Of a stretch of 64,000 nucleotides of DNA, positions 23,466-32,447 are shown piece after piece; position 1 is the first letter of the stretch; every line of letters begins with the position of its first letter. The stretch covers positions 62,001 to 126,000 of the forward strand of contig NZ_JAYWXI010000009.1 of NCBI RefSeq assembly GCF_036016955.1. Reading direction: 5' to 3'. The notes below the pieces were generated by a model. The model saw nothing but the letters and a program-made list of their open reading frames with translations, was not told the DNA's origin and searched no databases. The DNA is from JAYWXI01 sp036016955 (GTDB lineage: Bacteria; Bacteroidota; Bacteroidia; Flavobacteriales; Weeksellaceae). Position numbers and translations under genes: made by a program.

Positions 23466-24515
23466 ATGAGCTTAATAAGAAGACATAGTGATGAGTATAA
23501 TTTTGTTGCCGATCCTAAATCTGGTATAACAATGCGGTGGGGAAAAACGGTAAATGATGACCCTTATAGAGCACCTTTGCCTGAATTAGTTGATATTTCA
23601 ATATCAAACCATTGCACTAAAGGATGTACTTTCTGCTATCGGGATAGTATAGTCAACAATATTTTTATGAGTTTGGAAGATTATGAAGTTGTTATTAAAT
23701 CTCTTCAGGATGAAAGATGGGGTAATGTTTTCCAAGTTGCATTGGGTGGAGGCGAGCCATTGGAGCATCCTGATTTTATTGATATATTAAAAATTACGAG
23801 AAAGTATAATGTTGTTCCAAATTTTACAACAAATGCGATGCACATAACAAAAGATATTGCAGAACAGATTAAGCCACTCGTTGGAGCTGTAGCAATTTCC
23901 TTTCCAAATATTCGTTCAATCCCATTATCTAAAGCACACATTTTTATTGAGGAAGGAATTAAGACAAACATTCATTTCATACTGGATAAAAAAAGTATAA
24001 AGCAAGGTACAGAAATCTTGGAAGGCAAATTTAATGATTTGCTGAAAGGATTTAACTCGATAATATTTTTAACCTTTAAGCCGATGGGTAGAGGAAAAGA
24101 AGATTTATGTTTAGAGTTAAATGATGATTTAAAGAAATTTTGTGAACTGATTGATAGTCATTCTTGTAATCTCAACATCGGATTTGATTCTTGTTTTATG
24201 CCAATGTTGATGCATTTTACCAACACTACTATTGATTTTATTGAACCTTGTGAGTGTGCTTTTTTTTCTGCTTATGTCGATGAAAATTTAAATGTAAAAC
24301 CGTGTTCATTTGCGAATCACAATAGAGATACATATAATTTAAGGGACAAAGGCTTTTCAGAAATATGGAATAGCCATTGGGAGAGTTATCGGAATGCTCA
24401 AGTAAATACTTGTGAAAGAACTTGCAAGAATAGCAGTAATTGTAGAGGCGGTTGTCCATATTATAGTCAGATAAATTTGTGTAAAACAGAAAAACCTTCT
24501 GAAGCATTGATATGA
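23466..24515 (+). CDS. radical SAM/SPASM protein of the cargo operon
   Basis: 349 residues. Radical SAM motif C50-x3-C54-x2-C57 (CTKGCTFC), followed by FMSLEDYE and the GGGEPLEHPDF glycine motif. The C-terminal half has SPASM-type cysteines (PCECAFF, KPCSF, then TCERTCKNSSNCRGGCPYY...LC). Such enzymes bind 4Fe-4S clusters and use S-adenosylmethionine to modify peptides or proteins. It is sandwiched between the NSSS-motif gene (one-base gap) and the giant NTPase gene, with which it overlaps by four bases (ATGA). The substrate is not obvious; the two neighbours are the first candidates. It is unrelated in detail to the RiPP maturase at 13822. Confidence 0.8.
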   Translation: MSLIRRHSDEYNFVADPKSGITMRWGKTVNDDPYRAPLPELVDISISNHCTKGCTFCYRDSIVNNIFMSLEDYEVVIKSLQDERWGNVFQVALGGGEPLEHPDFIDILKITRKYNVVPNFTTNAMHITKDIAEQIKPLVGAVAISFPNIRSIPLSKAHIFIEEGIKTNIHFILDKKSIKQGTEILEGKFNDLLKGFNSIIFLTFKPMGRGKEDLCLELNDDLKKFCELIDSHSCNLNIGFDSCFMPMLMHFTNTTIDFIEPCECAFFSAYVDENLNVKPCSFANHNRDTYNLRDKGFSEIWNSHWESYRNAQVNTCERTCKNSSNCRGGCPYYSQINLCKTEKPSEALI

Positions 24516-27500
24516 TAAATATTTTGTGGAGTCAATTTGATATAAATCAGCAGGCAAAAGACATTAGTTTCGAATCTTTTTGTTTCCAAGTTGCTTATTT
24601 GCGTTATCGAGAATTTGGTTTTTTTGAAAATTACTTTAATACTCCTGGTTCTGAATTTTATTTAAAACTTCATACAGATTGTCTCGAATTAAATCTTAAA
24701 GCAGGAGATGAAATAGGTTGGCAGGTAAAATGGTGGTATAATACTGAAGATAATACCAGCTTAACAAAAGATAGAAGGAGACAGCTTTCCAATAACTTTG
24801 CTACAACACTTAAAATACATCCTGATATTAAATTATGGATTATATGTACACCTGCAAGTTTCACTGAAAGTGCATTTAATCAATTAAAAAGATCATTACA
24901 AGAACTATCTCCAAATACACAATTTCTACATTGGAATAAAGAAACTTTTAGAAATTTTTTCTTTGAAAATCAGTCTCTATTTGGAGGGTTATTTCACCAT
25001 TATTTCAATTCAAATTTTATTGGCTTTAAAGCTCTGGCAGAATATACGGAAAAACAAATCGAATATCTGCAAAATAAATTCAATACAGATTTATATGTTC
25101 CTTCACATTATGATGAAGAAATAATACAATTACTTGACTACAACACTCTTTTTAATGAATTGGAATTGAAAAGTACGTACATTCAGGATGATATCACACA
25201 TGTAAAAAGATATATAGATAGAAAGGATATAGAGTCATTCCTAAACCCTGATTATGCAAATGGTGTATTGGAACTAATTGAATTTATTTGTCAAACTTTA
25301 GAAGAAATCTCCCAGATCTTAGTTTCAAAATTGAATATAGAAAAGTGTAAAAAGATTGATGAGAAGATTGATGAATATATTAAGGTGTACCATTCTTTTG
25401 CGGATAAATTAAATAAAAATATTAAAGAAAATAAATGGGCAAAAGATGAAGATTCTAATCAATATGACTGGAGACATAGAGATATAATTGAACAAATTAA
25501 TTATTTACATAGTCATTTTGTAGAAATTGAAAATTCTGAAGAAAGGTTTCGTAATCATAAACCTTTACCAATTTCATTTACAAAACTATTAGATTCTGTT
25601 TTTCAAAAGGATGTTCATATATTGAGTAGCGCAGGTTATGGGAAAACAAATATTGCTTGTAACATTGCAAAAACATGTATCGAAAAAAATATACCAGCAG
25701 TTTTACTATTGGGTTCAAATTTTAGAAACTCAAATCTTCCGCAAAAAACAATAATCGAGCTATTAAGTATTGAAAGAGATTATTCTTTCAAAGAATTTTT
25801 GCAAGCGCTCAATACATTAGGATTTACCAAAGGGGTTAAAATTCCAATAATTATTGATGGTCTAAACGAAAGCAATCCTTATAAAGATATTTGGCAGACA
25901 CACATTTTCGATATAGTACAAGAAACACAAAAATTAGATTATTTATGCTTAATAACTACTTGCAGAGATAGGTATATTAATTCCATATTCGAAAAAGAAA
26001 AAGTCACTGACATTGAAAATACTTTTGTTTTAGAAGGATTAACCGAAAAACAAAAACAACTGGCTGTCCCAAAATACTTTGAAAAATATAATATTGTTCC
26101 TACTTCATGGAACTTTGATAAGGATTTATTTAAGCATCCACTATTATTAAAGATTTTTTGTGAAGCCAATGAAGGAGCTCGTCATATTAATATTTCAATT
26201 GACAATATTTTTCAAAGCTTTGATAAATATTATAATAACATTATAATAAAAGTTACAGATAATGATAGCTTAGCAAAACGAAATATAGATTCGAGGATTT
26301 CACAATTGTGTACAAAGCTATGGAATGATAATTCGAGACATATAGGTATTGTTGATTTTGTTTCTATAATTGATCCCCAGAGTGAAAAATTATCTGGAAC
26401 TTTTGCTATTAAAATTTTAGATGAAGGTTTATGTTTGTTTCAGCGTAATCTTGATGATACTAAAGAAGAAAATATTCAATTTGCCTATGATTTAGTTGCA
26501 GGCTACCTTATTGCTTCTAAAGTTCTTTTAGCTGAAGTTAAGACAGTAAATGATTTGGTTGTACATTTTGATGATAATTTACAAAAAAAATTATTTGATG
26601 AAAATTTAACGCATCCTCTAGCTGAGGATATTATGATTTCATTATTATATCTATTACCAACTAAATATGATGTTGAGCTGTTTGAAATTTTTGATAACGC
26701 AACATCTTTGGAGATATGTTGCAGGAATATTGATTACTACATTAATAATTTTACGGGACAGGAAAAGATAAAAAAAATATTCACGAATACTACTACTGAT
26801 AATCCTAATTTTAATATTCTTTTAAACAAGCTTTTTGAAAATATTTTTCAAAAAGGAATCTATGGGCTATCCCAATTTGCTTTATCTATATTAATGCCTT
26901 TAAGCCAAGTTGAAATAGATATTAACTGGGCGGAAATTATAAGGAAAAATAATACTACATCTTATGATTTATTGTTGATGATTAATAAAACATTACTATA
27001 TGGCAAAATATCGATTACTGAGGCTGAAGATTTCTTCTGTATTTCCTTTTTAAGCACTGTTTCAACAAATTTAATTCTTCGCGAGCTCGCAACAGAGAAT
27101 CTTTATTTAATTGGCAGAAATTTTCCTGATCACATTCTTACACTTTTCAAGATATACAATAAATTTCAAGATGTTAATGCAATCGAGTCACTGCTGGCTT
27201 CTTTGTGTGGAATAGTTTTGTTTGTTAAGAATGAAGGCTTAACGCTAAAAGTGATGTCTTTCCTAGTTGACGATCTTTTACCGTCATTGAATAATACTCA
27301 TATAGGAATAATAGACTACATTTTGACAATATCTGAGTTTGCATTAGCAAAATATGGTATTGATTATTCAGCACAATTAAATTTTAATAAATCATTTATT
27401 GTGCCTGATTTAAGTACAGATGATAAACAATATTCTCCTTTCAATTCGACCCTTACTGGCGTGGATATGTATGATTTTATTAAGTATCAGATAGCTTATA

Positions 27501-28549
27501 TATCCTCAGATAATTATCATAAGCGTGATACTTTTACCGAAAATGATTCCATTAAAATTGTTCTAAATAGAGTAAAGGAAAAAGGATATGATGAAGATTT
27601 GTTTGCTGGTATTAACAAGTCATTCCAGGAAGATGACAGATATCGATATGGGCGGGGTTCAAAGATTAAATTCTATGCAGAAAAGTATCTTTGGCAGTCA
27701 TATTTTGAATTTGTAGGATATTTGTTTTTAGAAAATAAGCTAAATTCAGATGATGAAAATCGCTATAGATGTTTAGATATATATTTTGATCCTGCTTTTC
27801 CTCGGCTACCATCAAGAAATCAAATTATTCCCGAATGTTTTTTTCCTGAAAAAGATGCAGATATTCAAGAATGGATTAATTCTGAAAATCAAAATTTTAT
27901 TGACAAGTATTATATACACAAAATATTTACAAATGATGATTGGGTTCTTCTTTCAGCTTCCATTAATCAGGAGGGAAAAGAAAATGACACACGTTTTAAT
28001 CTTTATGCAAACGCATTTTTAATTGAAAATGATAAAATTAATGCTTTCGAAAAAGATATTGATACCGAAGCATACCATTTCGGAAATGGTACTTATTTTT
28101 ACAATATTTATGCAGGAGAAATAGCTTGGAGTAAATTTATAGAAGACAAAGAAAAATATTTTGATAATGAAAAATATAGTTTAACTGAGCTCGTTTGGGA
28201 TTATAGATGGAGTAGCTGGTCTAACAATCGATATGAAAATTCAAGTTTTCCTTTTTTAAATGCTAAAATTGCAATCGCAAATAAGTTAGATTTCAGTCTA
28301 AAAGACTTATCTTTTTATAATTCAAATAATGAACAAGTAACAAAAATTATGTGGTGTGATTCAGCTTTGCTATATTATATTAGGAAAGATATATTAGAAC
28401 AGGTTATGAAATCACAGAAAAAGCATATAGTTTGGTGTCAATTCGTATCAAAATATGGAGAGTTTGGTTCATATAATGAAAAAAAGCTGAATCTTTCATT
28501 TAAAGATTTGCGTAAGATGATAAATTATAATTTATTAAATAAAGATTAA
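24512..28549 (+). CDS. Mrr-like nuclease / STAND (NACHT-type) NTPase, putative defence protein
   Basis: 1345 residues. Residues 15-150 look like a PD-(D/E)xK restriction-type nuclease: E48 in PGSEFYLK, D66 and Q71-x-K73 in AGDEIGWQVKWW, the QxK variant of Mrr-like enzymes. A helical linker follows. The NTPase core has Walker A SSAGYGKTN (372-380) and Walker B IPIIIDGLNES (444-454), the hhhhDGLNE form of NACHT/STAND proteins, with TTCRDRY after it. The last ~750 residues are helical repeats and an aromatic-rich end, the usual place of a ligand sensor. Nuclease plus STAND plus repeats is the plan of antiviral Avs-type proteins. It overlaps the radical SAM gene by four bases, so it is coupled to it. 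Defence is inferred from architecture. Confidence 0.75.
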   Translation: MINILWSQFDINQQAKDISFESFCFQVAYLRYREFGFFENYFNTPGSEFYLKLHTDCLELNLKAGDEIGWQVKWWYNTEDNTSLTKDRRRQLSNNFATTLKIHPDIKLWIICTPASFTESAFNQLKRSLQELSPNTQFLHWNKETFRNFFFENQSLFGGLFHHYFNSNFIGFKALAEYTEKQIEYLQNKFNTDLYVPSHYDEEIIQLLDYNTLFNELELKSTYIQDDITHVKRYIDRKDIESFLNPDYANGVLELIEFICQTLEEISQILVSKLNIEKCKKIDEKIDEYIKVYHSFADKLNKNIKENKWAKDEDSNQYDWRHRDIIEQINYLHSHFVEIENSEERFRNHKPLPISFTKLLDSVFQKDVHILSSAGYGKTNIACNIAKTCIEKNIPAVLLLGSNFRNSNLPQKTIIELLSIERDYSFKEFLQALNTLGFTKGVKIPIIIDGLNESNPYKDIWQTHIFDIVQETQKLDYLCLITTCRDRYINSIFEKEKVTDIENTFVLEGLTEKQKQLAVPKYFEKYNIVPTSWNFDKDLFKHPLLLKIFCEANEGARHINISIDNIFQSFDKYYNNIIIKVTDNDSLAKRNIDSRISQLCTKLWNDNSRHIGIVDFVSIIDPQSEKLSGTFAIKILDEGLCLFQRNLDDTKEENIQFAYDLVAGYLIASKVLLAEVKTVNDLVVHFDDNLQKKLFDENLTHPLAEDIMISLLYLLPTKYDVELFEIFDNATSLEICCRNIDYYINNFTGQEKIKKIFTNTTTDNPNFNILLNKLFENIFQKGIYGLSQFALSILMPLSQVEIDINWAEIIRKNNTTSYDLLLMINKTLLYGKISITEAEDFFCISFLSTVSTNLILRELATENLYLIGRNFPDHILTLFKIYNKFQDVNAIESLLASLCGIVLFVKNEGLTLKVMSFLVDDLLPSLNNTHIGIIDYILTISEFALAKYGIDYSAQLNFNKSFIVPDLSTDDKQYSPFNSTLTGVDMYDFIKYQIAYISSDNYHKRDTFTENDSIKIVLNRVKEKGYDEDLFAGINKSFQEDDRYRYGRGSKIKFYAEKYLWQSYFEFVGYLFLENKLNSDDENRYRCLDIYFDPAFPRLPSRNQIIPECFFPEKDADIQEWINSENQNFIDKYYIHKIFTNDDWVLLSASINQEGKENDTRFNLYANAFLIENDKINAFEKDIDTEAYHFGNGTYFYNIYAGEIAWSKFIEDKEKYFDNEKYSLTELVWDYRWSSWSNNRYENSSFPFLNAKIAIANKLDFSLKDLSFYNSNNEQVTKIMWCDSALLYYIRKDILEQVMKSQKKHIVWCQFVSKYGEFGSYNEKKLNLSFKDLRKMINYNLLNKD

Positions 28550-28550
28550 A

Positions 28551-29659
28551 TCCAAACATCCCTCGCCAAGTAACATAATCGAAATTATACGCATAGCAGC
28601 CGCAAACGGAGACTTCCTCCATAATGCCGGTGTTCCCATCCTCTAAAATGCCAGAGCAAAACACCGCCAAAATTCCGTCAGATAGCCATCTGGTGCCTAT
28701 AATTTGAGATTATGCTAAATGGCTCCCTTGCAATGGGCACAGCCCTTTTGCGCCTTTCCTTTCCAGCTGCTATTGTCACTCTGAGCGTAGCCGAAGAGCC
28801 CGCCCACCCATATCTAAGGTTGCAGAAAAATGTTCCTGAAAGTTGTTTAAGTTGTCCAGTGTCTCCAGTCAGCATCCTGCGGTTTTTTCTTGGCAGAATA
28901 GGTTTTTAGTTTTCGCAGTATGCTCACTTCCGCCACAGCGCACTGCAGTATTCTGTGCAGGTCAGTCTGCTGCTCCAGCCACAAAATTCCCGTCACAGGA
29001 AGAAAAATACTTCAATTTCAGCGGCTAAGGTTTCTAGCGTATTTTCCTCCCGTGCCGAAAATTACCAATGGCAGCATCCTGCTTCTGCACGCCATACAGC
29101 AGTATTTACCACCGCGAAGTGGATATATGGTCACAGCAACATTTTTCTGCGAGTCTGTTTACCCGTTTTTCCCGTCGCCCAATTGCCGAACCTTCCAAAC
29201 CATCCCAGTTCCTCCGGTCTATAGCCGCCATTCACTTTTCGGTTACTCGAGAACCGTCTTTCTCTGCCGTCTATACACCTCCGTCACTGCGCATAGAAGT
29301 ATGCCGCCAAAAGCCGAAAGCCACGCAGCATACAGCTATTTTTTCCCAAGCATCCCATTTCTTCCCCGACATTACCAGCCGCTGAATTTCCCTTCTTACA
29401 AAAGGAAGGAGTCTCCAAAAAATAAAAAAAGCAAAGCAAGTTAGGGGGCTTCCTTCGCCAGCCGCAGTGTGCTGTAAAGGTCTGGCACTCCGTGTTTTTG
29501 CCAAAATCTCCACCCTGCGGGTAGTATTTAGCCAAAAAACCTTGACACCACGCCGCGCCCCCTCTTAAAAGGCTTTCTTTTTTTCTTTTTTTTTCGGTTT
29601 TTTTCTTCGTTTTCTTTTGAAAATTTTCAGCAGAGCATAAAACTTTTAAAACCAAAGTT
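28551..29659. other. 1.1-kb block without convincing genes
   Basis: Base composition changes from AT-rich cargo to C-rich on the plus strand. 28558-28648 holds a short coding relic in the plus frame (NIIEIIRIAAANGDFLHNAG then VPIL stop) without a start. From 28900 to 29350 there are at least four degenerate copies of a motif of the type CACGCCATACAGCAGTATTT (28933, 29088, 29285, 29321). Open frames on both strands here have odd composition and no family resemblance. An origin, transfer origin or decayed repeat array are possible; none can be shown. Confidence 0.45.
28775..28798 (+). repeat. REP-like repeat copy 4, intergenic
   Basis: GTCACTCTGAGCGTAGCCGA followed by AGAG; same family as the copies at 21671, 21801 and 22061 inside the initiator gene. 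Here it lies between genes. Confidence 0.6.
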
Positions 29660-30085
29660 ATGCTTACACACAACCTACGCACTTACTCAGTGAAAAAAGA
29701 AACCCCGGAGAACACTTTATTTATCCTTAATCGTGGCAGAAATGCAGGCAAACCGCTTTTAGAACCATGTCCAAACTGTTTTATTCTCTACCTCAAAAAT
29801 CCCGAAGAAGTGGAAACCTATTACTGGACATTTTACGCCTTTTGGAAACACGGCTTTTTTCATCCTCACCTTTGCGGCAGCGTCATCGAGATGCTCCGCC
29901 TTTGCGACCTCAAAACGCTGATGCGCAATTTCATCCAGCCGGCATTTGTAAAAGCCACCGAAAACCCGGAAATGGTAAATAAAATCAAAGCTACCTGGCA
30001 ACTGGAGCAGAAAATCCAACAACAGGTGAAAGCCCTCCAGAAACTTCGCCACAGCCTTGTCCAACGTTACTATCTTTCGGTATAA
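29660..30085 (+). CDS. conserved element protein of unknown function
   Basis: 141 residues (MLTHNLRTYSVKKETPENTL...). Recognisable features are ILNRGRNAGKPLLEPCPNCF, with a C-x2-C pair, and HPHLCGSVIEMLRL. The C terminus is a basic helix (EQKIQQQVKALQKLRHSL). I have a memory of similar proteins in Chryseobacterium integrated elements but no function. A 7-bp terminator hairpin follows. It is convergent with the leftward cassette to its right. Confidence 0.6.
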   Translation: MLTHNLRTYSVKKETPENTLFILNRGRNAGKPLLEPCPNCFILYLKNPEEVETYYWTFYAFWKHGFFHPHLCGSVIEMLRLCDLKTLMRNFIQPAFVKATENPEMVNKIKATWQLEQKIQQQVKALQKLRHSLVQRYYLSV

Positions 30086-30090
30086 ACAAA

Positions 30091-30110
30091 AGCCTCCCAC
30101 TCCGGAGGCT
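30091..30110. terminator. bidirectional hairpin between convergent genes
   Basis: AGCCTCC-CACTCC-GGAGGCT, followed by TCATTTT on the plus strand and preceded by A-rich sequence, so it can serve both the gene at 29660 and the leftward cassette. Confidence 0.65.
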
Positions 30111-30137
30111 TCATTTTGCCATTTAAGTCACTACAAC

Positions 30138-30344
30138 CTATTTATGCAAATATTTTTTCAAAAATTTTATCGCGTATTTTACGAACATCGTTGCCAAAAA
30201 ACTGCTTACACCACCAACGGCAGCCAAAATAATGGTTTGCAGAATGGTTTCCTTGCCAATGTTCACAAATATAGTAAGAATACTTCCAAAAGCCGTGCTC
30301 GCTTTAGTCGGGTTATCCACAAAAAGCATTCTATTTGTCCCCAA
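30138..30344 (-). CDS. small membrane protein
   Basis: 68 residues with two hydrophobic segments (AFGSILTIFVNIG and TIILAAVGGVSSFLATMFV) and a basic C terminus (KYAIKFLKKYLHK). Its start overlaps the end of the next upstream small membrane gene by 14 bases. Paired two-helix proteins beside a DUF5675 gene resemble a holin pair, but no motif proves this. Confidence 0.55.
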   Translation of the reverse strand: MGTNRMLFVDNPTKASTAFGSILTIFVNIGKETILQTIILAAVGGVSSFLATMFVKYAIKFLKKYLHK

Positions 30345-30543
30345 TGATGGCAGACTGGCTCACGGCACTGGCAATACCACCTGCAATCGCCAGATAACCT
30401 GCTATGGTAACTACGGCCGTTGGCAATGCTACCGGAGCGGTTGCCAGCACACTGCTTACCGCTGTTAATACGAGACCAGCATTCCGTAAAATTCTGAAAA
30501 ACTTCGGTGTAGGCTCCTGCATTCTTTCAATTACTTTTTTCAT
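30331..30543 (-). CDS. small membrane protein, holin-like
   Basis: 70 residues. A short basic N terminus (MKKVIERMQEPTPKFFRILR) is followed by two Ala/Val-rich helices (NAGLVLTAVSSVLA; VVTIAGYLAIAGGIASAVSQ). It starts five bases after the stop of the DUF5675 gene and overlaps the following membrane gene. Size, topology and neighbourhood suit a holin or a membrane scaffold; unproven. Confidence 0.55.
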   Translation of the reverse strand: MKKVIERMQEPTPKFFRILRNAGLVLTAVSSVLATAPVALPTAVVTIAGYLAIAGGIASAVSQSAIIGDK

Positions 30544-30548
30544 AACAA

Positions 30549-31007
30549 TTATTTTTTTGGATTAAAAAACGGAATGATTAATATGGGCTTATCTGCCTTT
30601 CTTATGGTCAAAAAAACTTCTTTGCCTTCATCTATCGCTTCATACGCTACTTTTATAATCTTTCGCATAGCAGCTTTAGATTGCTGTCCTTTTCCGGAAC
30701 CATTTCCCAGCATCACCGGCACAATACAGCCTCTGCTTTCTTTCAAAGCTTCATTAAAACAATGAATAAGGATGAGGTCTCTCCCTGGAACATCATTCAC
30801 AAGCAAATGCTTACCAAATTTTCCACTGTATCTTTTCGTAAGTTCATAAACACCCTCCGGAATACAGGAAATCCCTCTTTGGTTTTCCTTCCATGGCAGC
30901 TCTATTGCCTGGCATAAATAACTGCCATTCACCAAAAAATTACCATTTGTCCCTTTCGAAAAATACTGCCGTTCCAGCGTTATATCCAGTCTTTGTTTAC
31001 TTTCCAT
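30549..31007 (-). CDS. DUF5675-family protein
   Basis: 152 residues. The blocks ITLERQYFSKGTNGNFLV, CIPEGVYELTKRYSGKFGKH, VPGRDLILIHCFNEA and SRGCIVPVM are characteristic of DUF5675, found in phages and mobile elements near lysis genes. The conserved His/Cys/Asp set looks like an enzyme active site, perhaps peptidoglycan-directed, but no activity is established to my knowledge. It lies upstream of two small membrane proteins in a leftward operon. Confidence 0.75.
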   Translation of the reverse strand: MESKQRLDITLERQYFSKGTNGNFLVNGSYLCQAIELPWKENQRGISCIPEGVYELTKRYSGKFGKHLLVNDVPGRDLILIHCFNEALKESRGCIVPVMLGNGSGKGQQSKAAMRKIIKVAYEAIDEGKEVFLTIRKADKPILIIPFFNPKK

Positions 31008-31064
31008 TTTAATAATATTTTTTGTTAAATAAAGGGAACGGAAACTCCGTCCCCAATCATCACA

Positions 31065-31820
31065 TTAACCCCCAACAACCTTCACAATTTGCAGCGAGTT
31101 AAAAGCACCATTTTTCAGCGGATACATCTGTCCGTTAACTTCCTGGTAAAATTCCACTCCCAAAACAAAGAATAAAGGATGTGTAGAATTAGGCGTTAGG
31201 TTGTTTTCCAGCGTTAAAGCTTCAACCTGTTTTTCATCCCAAGGTGTGATAACCCCTTCAGAAATTTTAGCATTAAAAGTCTGATTTTCAAAATCAACTT
31301 CCATAGCTCCGGAAAGAATTTTAAAATGTGTAGTTCCTCCCGGTGAAGCAATAGCCGTCTGCGGAACAAACGCTTCCAGACTTACTTTTGCATCGCCGCT
31401 TACACGGTCTAAAGTCACAACATACGGTGCAAAGAGGGTAGTTCCCAGTTTTCCGTTAATGTTAAAATCAAAACCCTGCAAAAGTTCTGCCTCGCCGTCA
31501 ATCACATTTCTTTGCCCTCTCGGATTGGTTTCATCCATCTGAATGACCTTCACCATTTCCTGAGTCAATCGACTTACCATACGGTAATCCGAAGCCTTTA
31601 GCAATAGGGCACGGATAGAGTTTCTTAAAACTTTCCCCGCAATTCCCGCACGCCCAAATTCAGAACCGTTTTCTTTCGTTCTTTGGAAAGCCGGATCACT
31701 TTTAATTCTGGACGCATCCACGCCACCTTTTTCTCTGGCTAAATAGCCGTCTTTAGATTTGTAGAAAGTTACACCACCAATAGTGCCTTTCAGTTTAATA
31801 ATACTAGATTGTCTTGCCAT
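31065..31820 (-). CDS. conserved Bacteroidetes element protein, possible structural protein
   Basis: 251 residues beginning MARQSSIIKLKGTIGGVTFYKSKDGYLAR, a start shared by many flavobacterial proteins found in integrated elements. The N-terminal part GRAGIAGKVLRNSIRALL is helical; the C-terminal 130 residues are beta-rich. No signal peptide or catalytic motif. It is the first gene of the leftward cassette with DUF5675 and two membrane proteins, about 57 bp before DUF5675. A particle or fibre protein is conceivable; I do not know its function. Confidence 0.6.
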   Translation of the reverse strand: MARQSSIIKLKGTIGGVTFYKSKDGYLAREKGGVDASRIKSDPAFQRTKENGSEFGRAGIAGKVLRNSIRALLLKASDYRMVSRLTQEMVKVIQMDETNPRGQRNVIDGEAELLQGFDFNINGKLGTTLFAPYVVTLDRVSGDAKVSLEAFVPQTAIASPGGTTHFKILSGAMEVDFENQTFNAKISEGVITPWDEKQVEALTLENNLTPNSTHPLFFVLGVEFYQEVNGQMYPLKNGAFNSLQIVKVVGG

Positions 31821-31871
31821 TTTTTTTAGTTTTAAAAAATTGATAATAAAAATGATTCTCCTTTATCTCTC

Positions 31872-31903
31872 TTTCCCTTCGGGAAGGGTTGGGAATGGGG
31901 AAG
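31872..31903. repeat. intergenic hairpin repeat
   Basis: TTTCCCTTCGGGAAGGGTTG followed by GGAATGGGG. The stem CCCTTC/GAAGGG and the GGGTTGGGAATGGGG tail look like a dispersed intergenic repeat. The remaining gap 31821-32104 otherwise holds only the promoter at 32019. Confidence 0.4.
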
Positions 31904-32018
31904 GTTCATTCTCTCAAACCTTGGTGAATTCACACTGCAAAATTTCTTAAAACATAGATGTAGAGCAAGTTTCCTTGCCGTTTCAGACACTTTTTGCCGG
32001 ATAGTATAGGTGTTTCTG

Positions 32019-32050
32019 TTTGAGAGTGAAAAAGAATAATTTTACCTTTG
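32019..32050 (+). promoter_or_regulatory. promoter of the right-end HTH gene
   Basis: TTTG at 32019-32022, 20-bp spacer, TACCTTTG at 32043-32050: a complete match to the Bacteroidetes consensus. The gene starts at 32105. Confidence 0.75.
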
Positions 32051-32104
32051 CAGCGTCACCGCAGAAGAAGTATAGCAACTTCCAACCATAAGTATGGATA
32101 GAGT

Positions 32105-32317
32105 ATGAAAAAACCACCTCAAAGGCTCTGCATTTACCCCAAGGACATAGTAAGAATTACCGGCAAAAGCGAGCGCTTTTCCCGCGACCTCATTCATAGA
32201 ATCCGCACGGCAATAGGCAAGCAACCTCATCAGTTCATCACCATTGAAGAGTTCTGCCAGTATTCCGGCTTCGATATCGAAAAAGTAAAGGAATTAATCC
32301 TTCCAAAAACCAACTAA
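32105..32317 (+). CDS. small HTH-like protein at the element's right end
   Basis: 70 residues, MKKPPQRLCIYPKDIVRITGKSERFSRDLIHRIRTAIGK, then a second helical part (ITIEEFCQYSGFDIEKVKELIL). It recalls small proteins common near the ends of Chryseobacterium islands. The two helical units with basic residues suggest DNA binding. It has an excellent promoter and lies 130 bp from the att copy, a place suited to an excision or directionality factor; this is inference. Confidence 0.6.
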   Translation: MKKPPQRLCIYPKDIVRITGKSERFSRDLIHRIRTAIGKQPHQFITIEEFCQYSGFDIEKVKELILPKTN

Positions 32318-32379
32318 AATCCCTATCTTTGTAGCACAAAATGAACCAATTCGCTACAAACCAATAGGTGCATATTTCG

Positions 32380-32386
32380 GTGCGTG
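32380..32386. repeat. GTGCGTG motif near the right end
   Basis: Same heptamer as at 7746, 7758 and (inverted) 7783 near the left end. It lies 62 bp inside the right att copy and could be an integrase arm site. Confidence 0.35.
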
Positions 32387-32447
32387 CGTTTGAATTGTTA
32401 TTTACAACTTGCTGTAAAATAATAGGGTTAAGAGTTAGGTGATACTT

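Noticed and set aside
28920..29444. 174-aa plus-strand frame in the non-coding block
   Set aside because: Ser/Pro/Phe-rich translation of a C-rich repeat region; several equally long frames overlap it on both strands and none looks like protein.
29284..29682. 132-aa minus-strand frame starting in the T-rich stretch before 29660
   Set aside because: Its Lys-rich N terminus is just the poly-T tract read backwards; other frames are equally open and no homology is recalled.
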